From assembly GCA_020636195.1 (NCBI GenBank), contig JACJYH010000004.1, positions 124,001 to 188,000 on the forward strand: 64,000 bases of DNA. The letters run 5' to 3'. The position numbers and the translations under genes were made by a program. The notes under the pieces were generated by a model. That model saw only the letters and a list, made by a program, of their open reading frames with translations, made no database searches and was not told where the DNA came from. Of this stretch, positions 9,426 through 19,700 are shown one piece after another; position 1 is the stretch's first letter; each line of letters opens with the position of its first letter. This DNA comes from Lewinellaceae bacterium (GTDB lineage Bacteria > Bacteroidota > Bacteroidia > Chitinophagales > Saprospiraceae).

Positions 9426-11063
9426 TTAATATGAAAATCCAAGCTTTTCCAATCCATTTTTAATGTCCTTATTTTTCATTGTGTAGTTCCATATCAGTCC
9501 CGTTTTATAATTTTCAATCATCACTATTATGGGCCCTTGATCAATGGATAAAAACGAATCAGCAAACCATAGATAATGCAGACTAAATGCGTCCACAAAT
9601 CCCATATCTTTAAAAATTTTATCGCCTAAAGTATAATAAAAAAATCGAGCAGCCTTCAGGGATTGTTCCGGTGTGTAAGGCATAGATGAGAGTGCCGCTG
9701 TTGGCGTAATCACACCAAGGTCGTTTGTTGGGCTGTGCGCAGTATATCCTGTGCGTGTGTCACTAGCTGTCAAACCCCAACAGGTATCACTGTATCCGTA
9801 GAATTTTTTAGGATTTGAAGCGCAATATTGCCAATTGATCAAGCTATGGTTTACAGTTTGAAGATGATAATTAGCATACGCATCAATTAATGCAGTAGGA
9901 TTGATGCCTAAAAATGAATAATGCTCAAAAAACAATGGTCCACCATAATCATAGCCAAGTGGTAAAGGATAGTTAAAATAGCTCCTTCCATTTTTTATGC
10001 CACCATTTGAAGCCCATCCATTTTGATAAGTAGATGGTGAAATAGGGTGGGTAGGAGACGCTGCTCCTAGTATATATGTGATAAGTGCCTCATTCCATCC
10101 CTTGATTTGATGATTGAGCTCCCAATTATAATCTGGTGACCAATGCCAATACAGCACATCACTGTTATTTTTTGTGTACCAATCCCATTCAACTTCTTCC
10201 CACAGTTTTGTGATTATTTGTCGAAGGGACATTTCATCCACGGTACTTTTGTCAAAATATTCAAGTGCGCATAACATGCCTTCCATCAGAAATGATGTTT
10301 CTACAAGATCGCCACCATTGTCTTTGGTACTAAAAGGAATTGTTGCGCCGGTGTTTCCATCCAACCAATGTGGAAAGGCACCATGATATCTCGTGACTTT
10401 ATCATTCAAAAAAGAAACAATTTTTGTAATACGTTCTAATCCTTCTTGTCGCGATATAAAATTATTTTCTATACCCACGATGATAGACATTATGCCAAAA
10501 CCGGTACCTCCAGTTGTGACCAAGTTACCTGAATTATTTCTTTCCCTTGCCATCCCGGAATATGGGTGACCAAAATCCCAGAAAAACGTAAATGTCTTTT
10601 TTTGGATGAGTGTCAATAGTGCTTCATCGGAGATTCTTGGGAATTTATCGGTGCTGTCTATTTGGGTTTTAAAACTTGCGTAATAAGGAGTTTGCAAGGA
10701 ATGCCCTTGTTTTGATACGAGAGAATCAGAAATGACAATGGAATATGAAGACAAAGGATCTAGTTTTTCAGCAGCATTTATAACAATGGTAGTATCACCG
10801 GAAGCGTAATTAAAGGCAAATTGTATGTTATTGATATTTGGTCCCGATATTACGAAAGCTTTTTTTAATTTTTCTATATCTGTTCCTTCAGATACAGTGA
10901 TTTCAAAGTTTGGTTGCAGGCCAACCGGATAGATAGAATTAGACGAATTATGATCAATTGTAAAATTTTTTATAGCTAAGTAAGTTGTCACAGGAATTTC
11001 ATCTTTTTTGCAGGACAAAAAGAGCATCAATACCGTAAAAACAGTAAAAAGATATTTAATCAA
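9426..11063 (-). CDS. GH144-type glucanase lipoprotein with N-terminal Ig-like domain
   Basis: This is a paralogue of the next gene in the operon. It has a lipoprotein signal (VLMLFLSCKK, Cys18), an Ig-like domain of about 110 residues (SYSIVISDSLVSKQGHSL) and then the glucoamylase-like catalytic domain (KTFTFFWDFGHPYSG, WNEALITYILGAASPTHP, GYSDTCWGLTASD, SLHYLWFADSFLSIDQGP). The start is a TTG, needed to keep the signal peptide. It lies only about 9 nt downstream of a GC-rich terminator-like hairpin. The surface location and extension suggest it is the endo-acting beta-1,2-glucanase; this is inferred. Confidence 0.82.
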   Translation of the reverse strand: MIKYLFTVFTVLMLFLSCKKDEIPVTTYLAIKNFTIDHNSSNSIYPVGLQPNFEITVSEGTDIEKLKKAFVISGPNINNIQFAFNYASGDTTIVINAAEKLDPLSSYSIVISDSLVSKQGHSLQTPYYASFKTQIDSTDKFPRISDEALLTLIQKKTFTFFWDFGHPYSGMARERNNSGNLVTTGGTGFGIMSIIVGIENNFISRQEGLERITKIVSFLNDKVTRYHGAFPHWLDGNTGATIPFSTKDNGGDLVETSFLMEGMLCALEYFDKSTVDEMSLRQIITKLWEEVEWDWYTKNNSDVLYWHWSPDYNWELNHQIKGWNEALITYILGAASPTHPISPSTYQNGWASNGGIKNGRSYFNYPLPLGYDYGGPLFFEHYSFLGINPTALIDAYANYHLQTVNHSLINWQYCASNPKKFYGYSDTCWGLTASDTRTGYTAHSPTNDLGVITPTAALSSMPYTPEQSLKAARFFYYTLGDKIFKDMGFVDAFSLHYLWFADSFLSIDQGPIIVMIENYKTGLIWNYTMKNKDIKNGLEKLGFSY

Positions 11064-11071
11064 TGGAAAAA

Positions 11072-11097
11072 TTTAAAAAGAGGGGCAAAAGCCCCTC
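11072..11097 (-). terminator. intrinsic terminator or attenuator inside the glucan locus
   Basis: A perfect 7-bp GC-rich stem (GAGGGGC / GCCCCTC) with a 4-nt loop is followed, on the minus strand, by TTTTT. It sits between the LamG lipoprotein stop and the TTG start of the Ig-GH144 gene. Confidence 0.75.
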
Positions 11098-11117
11098 ATA
11101 TACCTAAAAAATAAAAA

Positions 11118-11978
11118 TTATCTACCTGCTAACTCAAGCTTATAAAGAGCTCCGATTTCTGCATCTGTAAGCGCTTTGTTGTAAACTCTGACTTCGTCTA
11201 CCATTCCTGTCATAGGTACTTGCCAAGCTTCAGCTGTACCTCCGTTTGGAAGATTTGTTTGCCATGCACCAATCAATGCTTTTGTTGGAGTATAGAAATT
11301 CAATGGACCTGTAGTACCTCTAGTCTCCCATTCTGGATTGCTTACTTTTACTCCATTATGGTAAATTTTGAAATTAGAAGTAGCACCATCCCATGTCATG
11401 ATGATATGGTTCCACTTGTTGATACCTTTTGGAGATTGAACTCCACCGTTTTTAGGTTCATTTCTTGAATCCTGCCAAGATGGGTTGTTGTCCTTATTTG
11501 TAACAACCAAACCTTTCAAAAGCAAAGTATCAGATCCTGATTTTCTCCAACCTGTTTCAGACATAAGGTTGATGTTTCCTGCCCATTCGTTTGCTCTTGT
11601 CATAGAGAAAAATACAGATGGAGATGTTCCATTGTTGTCAAAATTAGCCCAAACAGATACTGTCATATTTGGCAAGCTATTCAAGGCACTGATTTCATTA
11701 TAAGATAAGTATCCCTTATCAAATTTTACTGCTTGACCTTTTGCTCCAGTGACAAATGTCGCATTAGAAGAACTTGCAGCAGCAGAACCTGATTTCTTTT
11801 CAGTACCATTGCCATCCATTGGCCAATAAGCAACCAAATTAGTTGATGCCACTTCATCAGCAGAATTATAACCGTCGATTGGTGGAAGTGCTTCTTCTTT
11901 ATTACAAGAAGAAATTGTAAATACTATGCCAGCTGCAACGATTACTGACAATAGTGAAAAAAGAATTTTAGATTTCAT
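11118..11978 (-). CDS. LamG/concanavalin-like surface lipoprotein, putative glycan-binding protein
   Basis: This lipoprotein (FTISSCNKEE, Cys25) has a LamG-like jelly-roll domain (about residues 45-280). Recognisable pieces are LVAYWPMDGNG, VSVWANFDN, WNHIIMTWDG and GMVDEVRVYNKALTDAEI. It lies directly downstream of susD, where Bacteroidota loci usually encode a surface glycan-binding protein, and is proposed to fill that role. The LamG fold can also be enzymatic, but I see no catalytic signature. A terminator-like hairpin follows the gene. Confidence 0.8.
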   Translation of the reverse strand: MKSKILFSLLSVIVAAGIVFTISSCNKEEALPPIDGYNSADEVASTNLVAYWPMDGNGTEKKSGSAAASSSNATFVTGAKGQAVKFDKGYLSYNEISALNSLPNMTVSVWANFDNNGTSPSVFFSMTRANEWAGNINLMSETGWRKSGSDTLLLKGLVVTNKDNNPSWQDSRNEPKNGGVQSPKGINKWNHIIMTWDGATSNFKIYHNGVKVSNPEWETRGTTGPLNFYTPTKALIGAWQTNLPNGGTAEAWQVPMTGMVDEVRVYNKALTDAEIGALYKLELAGR

Positions 11979-12038
11979 TATTAAATAAATTTTAAAGTGA
12001 ATAAATGATCAATTATATTATGAATGATTGATTTAATA

Positions 12039-13565
12039 TTAATAACCGGGATTTTGTGACAATCTATTACCACTCAGTTCAATTTGTAACGATGGAATAG
12101 GTAATAACTCGTGCGTCCCTTTAACGAAATTCTTCCCTGCTGCTTTCATGACTTCATACGCTCTACCTTGTCTTATAATGTCAAAATATCTGTCATGCTC
12201 CAATGCCAGTTCGAAATTTCTTTCTTTCCAGATGGCATTGCGCAATTCTTCACCGCCGACAGCGGTGGTATTGCTTAATCCTGCTCGATTTCTTATGGTG
12301 TTCACATTATCTATGGCGACAGACGGCATATTGAGCTCATAAGCTGCTTCTGCTTGCATCAATATAACGTCTGCATACCTTAAAATGTGAATGTTCTTTT
12401 GCTTATTATCTCTATTTCCTAGGTATGGTTCTATGGTTTTTAGCTCACTATGGTACGCTTTGTAATTATAGAAGTAGTTTTCTATGGAGTCTTTGCTCGG
12501 AATTCTGTATCCATCGTACAAAATAGTACCTGTATGGGTGCCTGAATCATCTATGGCTATCACTGTTGAAAGTTTTCTAAGATCACCTGACTCATAAGAA
12601 TTGACAAATGCTCTAGACGGCGTACAAAATCCAAATCCAAGATCCTTCCAACCACCTTTCCCACCTACGCGTGGACCTTGCCAAACACAGTATCCTCTTA
12701 CACCAAAATCAGTGTTATTGTATGTTCCAGTTTGGATTTCAAAAACAGACTCTGAACTATTGTTACCTTCAAATCTCCAAATTTTCGCATAATCGCTCAA
12801 CAAACTGTATTCACCGCTTTGAATTACTGAAGTGGTGAGATCATACACTTTTTGCCAATCTTTCCTGTACATATATACTTTTGCTAACATGGACTGCGCA
12901 ATGCCTTTATTTATCCTTCCAGTTTGCGTAGCACTTCTTACAGGTGTGTTGTCCACTGCGAATTGCATGTCATCTATGATGATTTTATAGATGTCATCTA
13001 CAGAAGCACGGGTTCTAAAAGCATCGTCGTTATTTGCATCGGCTGCACTTTCAGGTACCCTGATCACTGCAGGAACACCACCAAAATATCTAACCAAATT
13101 GAAATAATAATATCCTCTTAAAAATCTGACTTCGCCAATAAATTTATTTTTAGTCACATCATCTATTGAAGCTGTTTCTAGGGCTTTTAAGGCTTGGTTG
13201 CATCTTGCGATAGCATTATAATGGCCACTCCATAATGATCCCACAAAAATATTTGTTGACGTAAATGTAAATTCATCCAATGCGCCTATAATCCCAACCT
13301 GGTCACTTGCAGTGCTGCCTTTATCAGCTTGATCGGACATGATGTTCGTTGTAGATATGAAGGCAATACCGTGGGTATCACCGCTGCCAAACGCATCTCC
13401 AGCAACAAGCGTGTTATAAACACCAGTAACTAATTTTTCTGCCAAAGCAGGATCAGATGCAGCAGTTGCGCCACCTTGCACGGGGACATCTAAGAAATCT
13501 TTACCACATGAGGACAAATATAATGTCATGATGGAGAAGATGGAATATTTGAATATTTTTGACAT
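12039..13565 (-). CDS. SusD/RagB-family nutrient-binding lipoprotein
   Basis: This outer-membrane surface lipoprotein forms the lid of the SusC transporter. It has a lipobox (YLSSCGKDF, Cys20), the TPR-rich SusD helices (FIGEVRFLRGYYYFNLVRYFG is the classic signature) and the C-terminal RagB region (RYADVILMQAEAAYE, IWKERNFELALEHDRYFDIIRQG). Its length of 508 aa is normal. It begins 18 nt after the SusC stop. The ligand is inferred from the neighbouring GH144 and GH3 enzymes to be a beta-1,2-glucan oligosaccharide. Confidence 0.95.
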   Translation of the reverse strand: MSKIFKYSIFSIMTLYLSSCGKDFLDVPVQGGATAASDPALAEKLVTGVYNTLVAGDAFGSGDTHGIAFISTTNIMSDQADKGSTASDQVGIIGALDEFTFTSTNIFVGSLWSGHYNAIARCNQALKALETASIDDVTKNKFIGEVRFLRGYYYFNLVRYFGGVPAVIRVPESAADANNDDAFRTRASVDDIYKIIIDDMQFAVDNTPVRSATQTGRINKGIAQSMLAKVYMYRKDWQKVYDLTTSVIQSGEYSLLSDYAKIWRFEGNNSSESVFEIQTGTYNNTDFGVRGYCVWQGPRVGGKGGWKDLGFGFCTPSRAFVNSYESGDLRKLSTVIAIDDSGTHTGTILYDGYRIPSKDSIENYFYNYKAYHSELKTIEPYLGNRDNKQKNIHILRYADVILMQAEAAYELNMPSVAIDNVNTIRNRAGLSNTTAVGGEELRNAIWKERNFELALEHDRYFDIIRQGRAYEVMKAAGKNFVKGTHELLPIPSLQIELSGNRLSQNPGY

Positions 13566-13583
13566 TTCTGTAATGTTTCTGTT

Positions 13584-16571
13584 TTAAAAATTAAGGTTTA
13601 CACCACAAGCAACGGTGCGTGTGGTAGGGTAGGCATTGATTTCGATTCCGGATTTGGTTGGTGAGTCATCAGACAATTCAGGTGAAAAACCTGTAAACTT
13701 CTGAAGCGTCAATAAATTTTGACCGGTTAAAAATATTTTAGCGTTAGTCAGTTTAAGCCTTTTAGCAAAATTTTCAGAAAGGTTATAACTCAAAGTCACA
13801 TTATTTAAACGGACAAAATCACCTGATTCTACGTAATAGGTTGAAGCAGGAAGGTAACCTGCATTTGCAGCCGGTTCATCTTGAATTCCGGAGCCCGGAT
13901 ACCAACGACCGAAAGCCACATCTTTTTCAACATTGTCTAATCCGCTCAGCCTAAGTGCTTTTTTACCATTATAAACTTTATTGCCAATATTTCCGTAGAT
14001 GTCAAAACTCAAGTCAAATGCTGAATATGAAAATTCTCCATTGAATCCAAAGTATGCCTTGGGTTGATAGGAACCCACAAAAACTCTGTCTTTGTCATCT
14101 ATCTTGCCATCATCATTGGTATCTTGATACTTGAAATCTCCCGGAGAAGCGTTAGGTTGAATGGTTGTGCCATTGGATGATTTATAGGCAGCAATTTCGT
14201 CCCCATCTTGGAATACGCCTAATACTTGATACACATAAAATGATCCAACAGCATATCCATTGTCAGTTTTTGTTGTGAATCCTTGACCTGCACCAATACC
14301 TCCATCTAATATAGGCTCTCCACCATTTAATCCAATCACTTCATTTGAATTCAGAGTGATGTTTGTTCCTAGTTTATAAGCAACTTTTGATGAAAACTTA
14401 TCTCTCCAATTAATGGCAAATTCAAAACCTGTATTTTTGATGGATGCTGCATTGGTGAGGATGACACCATTTTCATCACCAGCTGTTGCAGGAACTTTCA
14501 CATTTATCAACAAATCTCTTGTCGTCTTCGTATAGAATCCTGCTTCTCCGTATAATTTACCTCTCCACAATGCGTAATCGATTCCAAAATCCAATTCTTC
14601 AGTTGTTTCCCATTTTAAATTTGGGTCTTTTATTTGTGTGATGGCGCTACCATTGACAGCTACACCACCGCCAAAAGGATAAGCAAGGTTTGGTTCAACT
14701 GTTGTAGTAAAAGCATCAGCAGGTACTCTATCATTACCGACCTTTCCCCATGAAGCTCTCAATTTTAGTGTCTCAAAGATATTGTTGTTCTTGAAGAATC
14801 CTTCATTGGAAATTACCCATCCTAATCCGACTGAAGGGAATAAACCCCATCTGTTTTGTTCAGATATTCTACTACTTCCATCCCTTCGTAGCGTTCCTGT
14901 AAATAAGTAGGTGTCGTCATAACTATAATTGACTCTGCTCAAGTAGGAATTTCTAGCCCATGCATCTCCACCACCATCATTGTTGGTACTATTTGGGTCA
15001 CCGGTTTTGATATACCAAAGGTTTTTATCAGAAGGCACGTCTTTTCTAGAAGTTACAAACCAATTTGAGTTTAATGATTCTGCCGTGGTACCTACCAAAA
15101 CCGTTAATTTGTTGAGCCCAAAGTCCTTTTGATATGTAGCAATATTATCCCAAACCCATCTGAAGCTATTTTCAGATTTGACGCTCAAAGTGCTTCTTTC
15201 GCTCAATTGGTTACCACCGGCTGTCAGAAATGTTACTTCGTCATTTAGGAATTTGTAATAGTAATTTCTTTGGCCCAAGCTCGTATTGTCAGCTCCAATC
15301 ATGCTTCTGAATTTTATGCCCTTGCCCAAATTGATATCGACATAAGTGGAGCCTTGGAGTCTATTCCTTTTATTCTTCAAATCGTTATTGCTTAGGTCAA
15401 GGATAGCATTACCAACATTCTGATATTGTGATGTGTTTCCATATCTTCCTTCTACTAAACTTGCAATAATTGGAGCTGCCCTATATGAATTGTTATACGC
15501 AGCACCCAGATTGACATCCTTCTCATTCAAATTAGTAAAAGACGTATTGAGTCCAAATGAAAGTACGCTGTTTAATTTGTAATCCAAATTCGCCCTAGCA
15601 TTAAATCTTTTGAAATTGTTGTTGAGTACGATACCATCTTCATTCAAGTAACCAAAGCCAAGAAAATGACTTACTTTGTCGTTTCCTCCGGATAAAGATA
15701 GATTGTGATTTTGGCTAAAGGCATTTCTTAAAATTTCTCTATACCAATCTGTGTCATAATCTCCTGCAAGTACAGATTGACCGGTAGCAGCTGAGGCGTA
15801 GTTGGAATATTCTTCTGAATTTGCCATATCAACGATTCTAGCTGCCTGCTTCATCGCAATAAAATTGTTGTAATTCACGGTTGTTTTTCCGCTGGAACCT
15901 TTCTTTGTGGTGATGATGATGACACCATTAGCACCTCTTGCACCATAAATCGCTGTGGAAGAAGCATCTTTTAATACATCCATTGATACTATGTCAGATG
16001 TGTTGATATTTGAAATATCATCTGTCAAGACACCATCTACAACGAACAATGCTGTAGTACCTGCTAAAGCCGTTCCGGTTCCTCTAACACGCACATTTGG
16101 AGAAGATCCGGGTTTGCCACTAGAAATAATCTGCACACCAGCCACCTTTCCTTGTAAAGCTTGTGTGGCGGTCATCACTGGTTGTTTTGCCAAATCTTCA
16201 CCTTTGACACTGACGGTAGATCCTGTAATGTCCACCTTTCTTTGGCTACCGTAACCTACAACAACTACTTGGTCTAAAAGGACGCTTTCAGTCTCTAAAG
16301 GAATCTCATAAAACTTGTCAGATGTAATGAGTACCTCTTGACTTTTGTACCCAATATATGAGACTACAAAAATTTCATCTTTGGAAGCATTGAGCTCAAA
16401 GTTACCATCAAAATCGGTAATTGTACCTCTATCTGTACCTTTAATAAGGATAGCAGCCCCAATGATGGGTTCTTTATTGGCTCCATCCACTACCTTTCCC
16501 GTGATCATCGATTGTGCACTTCCTATTGCGCCATAAAGCAAAAATAGGGTCAAAAAAAGGAACTTATTCAT
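13584..16571 (-). CDS. SusC/RagA-family TonB-linked outer-membrane transporter
   Basis: This TonB-dependent importer takes up oligosaccharides across the outer membrane. It has a signal peptide (1-20), a carboxypeptidase-regulatory-like domain (about 23-90, ITGKVVDG to SYIGYKSQEV), a TonB box region (about 99-112, LDQVVVVGYGSQRK), a plug with VRGTGTALAGTTALFVVDGV, and a long beta-barrel ending in an aromatic residue (VNLNF). The length of 995 aa is typical. It is the first gene of the leftward utilisation operon and has a good promoter match upstream. No HTCS, SusR or anti-sigma regulator is encoded within the window. Confidence 0.96.
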   Translation of the reverse strand: MNKFLFLTLFLLYGAIGSAQSMITGKVVDGANKEPIIGAAILIKGTDRGTITDFDGNFELNASKDEIFVVSYIGYKSQEVLITSDKFYEIPLETESVLLDQVVVVGYGSQRKVDITGSTVSVKGEDLAKQPVMTATQALQGKVAGVQIISSGKPGSSPNVRVRGTGTALAGTTALFVVDGVLTDDISNINTSDIVSMDVLKDASSTAIYGARGANGVIIITTKKGSSGKTTVNYNNFIAMKQAARIVDMANSEEYSNYASAATGQSVLAGDYDTDWYREILRNAFSQNHNLSLSGGNDKVSHFLGFGYLNEDGIVLNNNFKRFNARANLDYKLNSVLSFGLNTSFTNLNEKDVNLGAAYNNSYRAAPIIASLVEGRYGNTSQYQNVGNAILDLSNNDLKNKRNRLQGSTYVDINLGKGIKFRSMIGADNTSLGQRNYYYKFLNDEVTFLTAGGNQLSERSTLSVKSENSFRWVWDNIATYQKDFGLNKLTVLVGTTAESLNSNWFVTSRKDVPSDKNLWYIKTGDPNSTNNDGGGDAWARNSYLSRVNYSYDDTYLFTGTLRRDGSSRISEQNRWGLFPSVGLGWVISNEGFFKNNNIFETLKLRASWGKVGNDRVPADAFTTTVEPNLAYPFGGGVAVNGSAITQIKDPNLKWETTEELDFGIDYALWRGKLYGEAGFYTKTTRDLLINVKVPATAGDENGVILTNAASIKNTGFEFAINWRDKFSSKVAYKLGTNITLNSNEVIGLNGGEPILDGGIGAGQGFTTKTDNGYAVGSFYVYQVLGVFQDGDEIAAYKSSNGTTIQPNASPGDFKYQDTNDDGKIDDKDRVFVGSYQPKAYFGFNGEFSYSAFDLSFDIYGNIGNKVYNGKKALRLSGLDNVEKDVAFGRWYPGSGIQDEPAANAGYLPASTYYVESGDFVRLNNVTLSYNLSENFAKRLKLTNAKIFLTGQNLLTLQKFTGFSPELSDDSPTKSGIEINAYPTTRTVACGVNLNF

Positions 16572-16609
16572 TGTAAATAAAATCTACTGTTTGTAAGGAA
16601 AATCAAACA

Positions 16610-16641
16610 CAAAGATGATTATTTTTTTTGATTGCATCAAA
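16610..16641 (-). promoter_or_regulatory. promoter of the glucan utilisation operon
   Basis: Read on the minus strand, TTTG (16638-16641) is followed after 20 nt by CATCTTTG (16610-16617), close to the TTTG-N19/20-TAnnTTTG consensus. The box is 39 nt upstream of the SusC ATG. TGATGCAA occurs over the -33 element and again 48 nt upstream, possibly operator sites. Confidence 0.5.
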
Positions 16642-16719
16642 TTATTCATTCAATTATTGCAACGATGAATGTTTGGTCCTTGCATCATTCCTTTTTTCAT
16701 ACGGAACTATCCTGTAAAT

Positions 16720-16754
16720 AAAAAAAAATCCCAATCCAGCAACCTGAATTGGGA
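16720..16754 (-). terminator. rho-independent terminator after the cysteine-module protein
   Basis: TCCCAAT (16729-16735) and ATTGGGA (16748-16754) form a stem. On the minus strand a run of T (16721-16728) follows it. It closes the transcript of the gene at 16796-19885 and insulates it from the SusC promoter. Confidence 0.75.
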
Positions 16755-16795
16755 AGAAAAGACTGAATTCTTTCCGCTTAGCTTGAATCACAATC

Positions 16796-19700
16796 TTATT
16801 TAATAATCACAAAACTTTTCTGATAAATGTGGTCTTTTATTTGGTATATTAGAAAATACTTGCCTAATGGCCATGCTACAGTAGGAATATCTATTTTTTC
16901 TTCTCTCAACACGCTAAATTTTGGTACAGCCATTTTACCCAACACATCGTATATACCTACGGAAACATCTTCATTGCTATAGTTTTCCAAAGAAAGATAT
17001 CCGTTTTGAATTTTTACGTTGAAATTATAATTATCAGTGTCATCTGTTCCTACCGCAATAAAACAAGGATTTACAATATTGAAATTGAAGCAATTCTCGG
17101 TATTTGGGTATATAAAACATATTGTGAATTCTAGGAGCGAATCAGGGAATCCATTGATATTTTGTACTATAATTAATGAATCATTATGGTTATTATTGAT
17201 ATTGACACCATTGACCGAAGATAGAATATTTGTAAAATCACATGCATTTCCTGTACTATTGTAAGAGAATTCCGCATTGAAAGCAGCATTTACGCAGTCA
17301 GAATAACTATCAGTAATGTCAATATTGCAAGTACAACATAATACGCCCAAATCTACACTTTGTGCACATGATGCCTCGTGCGCATCATGAATCGTAAGGA
17401 CATAATCCTGAACACAATCACCCAATAGTGCAATGTCGATATTCTCTTGATATACGTCAAAGTACCATTGTTGGCCATTATTTGAACTCAAAAAGAATCC
17501 ATCGCTTCCAAAATTTTCTGCTTGTATTTGAACATGACAATTCAAGGAATCATTTTGACAATTATCAGAATCAACTACAACATTCATAGACTGAATAGAA
17601 CAAATGTTTGGTTCAATGTAGCAAGGATTGGGTAATGTCAAATCAACACAGTATGGTTCAATTACATCAAAACCACATACAGTATATTGCAATAAAGAAT
17701 CTGTAGAAGTGATTGGTCCAATTATGAAGGATGAATCGACTTCTGAAGCTTGAAAGTCAAGTCCATTCACCGAAATTTGCCATTGGTGAAAGATACATGA
17801 CCCACTGATATTGTCTATTGTGACATGAGCAAATATTGACCCACTTGAACAAGAATCTTGCGTGATATTGATATTTGCTTGACAAGGGCAGCACAGGTTA
17901 GGGATACTTACTGAAGTGTAGCACGTGCTATCTTCAGAATCTGCGATAGTCATAGTATGTGGAAAACAATCAGCAGGTAAGTTAATTACTTGTGGTTCAC
18001 CCAAATCAAAGGTCTCTACTATTCCACTTGTGGTTGTGAGAATGTAAGCTACATTACCAAAATTAATACCTGAAAAATTAAAGCTAACATTTCTATAGTT
18101 ATCCAAATCGCACACACCCGTATCGGTGATTACAAGATTGCTGACACTACAAGGCATCGGGGCAGTATAACAAGGATTGATGATGGAAAAATGACGACAT
18201 AAACTATCTAATCCAAAATTACATATGCTCAAATGTATAGAATCCATTGTACTATTTATAGTGATAAAAGTATCCTGTTGATTAGGAGGCAACGGGTAAA
18301 TTCTACTTCCAAAGACAAGCAATAAAGTATCGTGTGCGCATGAACCCCAAGTACTATCAATACTGATGTGCGCCATAAAACTTCCATTCACACAATCACT
18401 TGTTGTAATAGAAGCATCAAAACCGCAAGGGCAACATATGAAAGGAATTGTATCGGCAAAAGCACAATTAGGATTGCTTATATCAGACAATGTAAAGATA
18501 ACCAAGCTGTCACATGGTGCTGCTATTGTGATAAAATCTGCACTCTGATTGGTGATAGTGTCGTTACTTCCAAGCGATGAGTGTAAAATATAGGCAAAAT
18601 GACCGGTTGAAGATGTTGAAAACTGAAAAGGAATGCGTAATGAATCTGCAAAGCAGACTGATGAATCCGGCATCATATAGAAATCTAAAATAGTGCATGA
18701 GTCGGATTGAACTGAGAAACATGGATTTTCAACAGAATAGGTAAAACATTCAGGAAGTGAAGGCACATTGTCGCAAATCTGGAATGTGTAGATTGAATCC
18801 GTACTTTGGATCGATGGAATAGTGTACAGACCATTAGAGTAAAAGGATTCAAACTCTTGGCTCACGCTATCCAAAACAATAGAAAATGGGTAAAATCCGC
18901 ACGATCCTTCATTAAAATCAAAATCTATAAACATATCAAATGCGCCATTGCTACATGGTGAAGTTGAAATGTTACTTTCGATGTTACATGGACAACATGG
19001 CGGTGGTATTGTTCTGAAAAATTGATAATAATAATTGTCCTGATTATAAAAATGTATATTTATATTACCATCGCAATTAGCTGGAATTTCTAAAATCAGT
19101 TCATCCATGAATGTAAATGTTTGTGTTATTACCCCATTTAAATCAACAGTGATTGGATTGTTTTCAAAGTCATAAATTTCCATGCTAAATGGCAAGAAAT
19201 ATGTCGATCCGTCACAGTAGGCATTTTGCAAGTACAAATCAATATTTGATATTGGCCTAAAACATGGATTGTCAACCGTATAACTTTGACATTCATTGTT
19301 TGAAGGGACTGAAGTACAAATTTCAAAATTTATCGTTGGAGCTTGTGGTGCGGGAATGCTTGTATAAAAAGTTGGTCCGAAGTGTGTTGTAAATGGATAT
19401 ATGTCTCCATTGTAATTAACTGTTGGCCAATAATTTGCACAAGACCCTTCATTGCAAATATAATTGAAAACAATTACTACGATATCATCATCACATGAAG
19501 CCTCCACTTGGGATATTTCGTAATTTGACGGGCAACATATTGGATCTACTTGGACTGAAGTAGAGCAGGATGGATTATTATTATCAAATATGGTCCAAAC
19601 ATTTGTGCCATTACATAATGCCATTACAGATCCAATATAAGGATCACCAATATTGTATTCAAGAGTTCCGTTATCTCCTGCTAATGTAAAACCATTTGCA

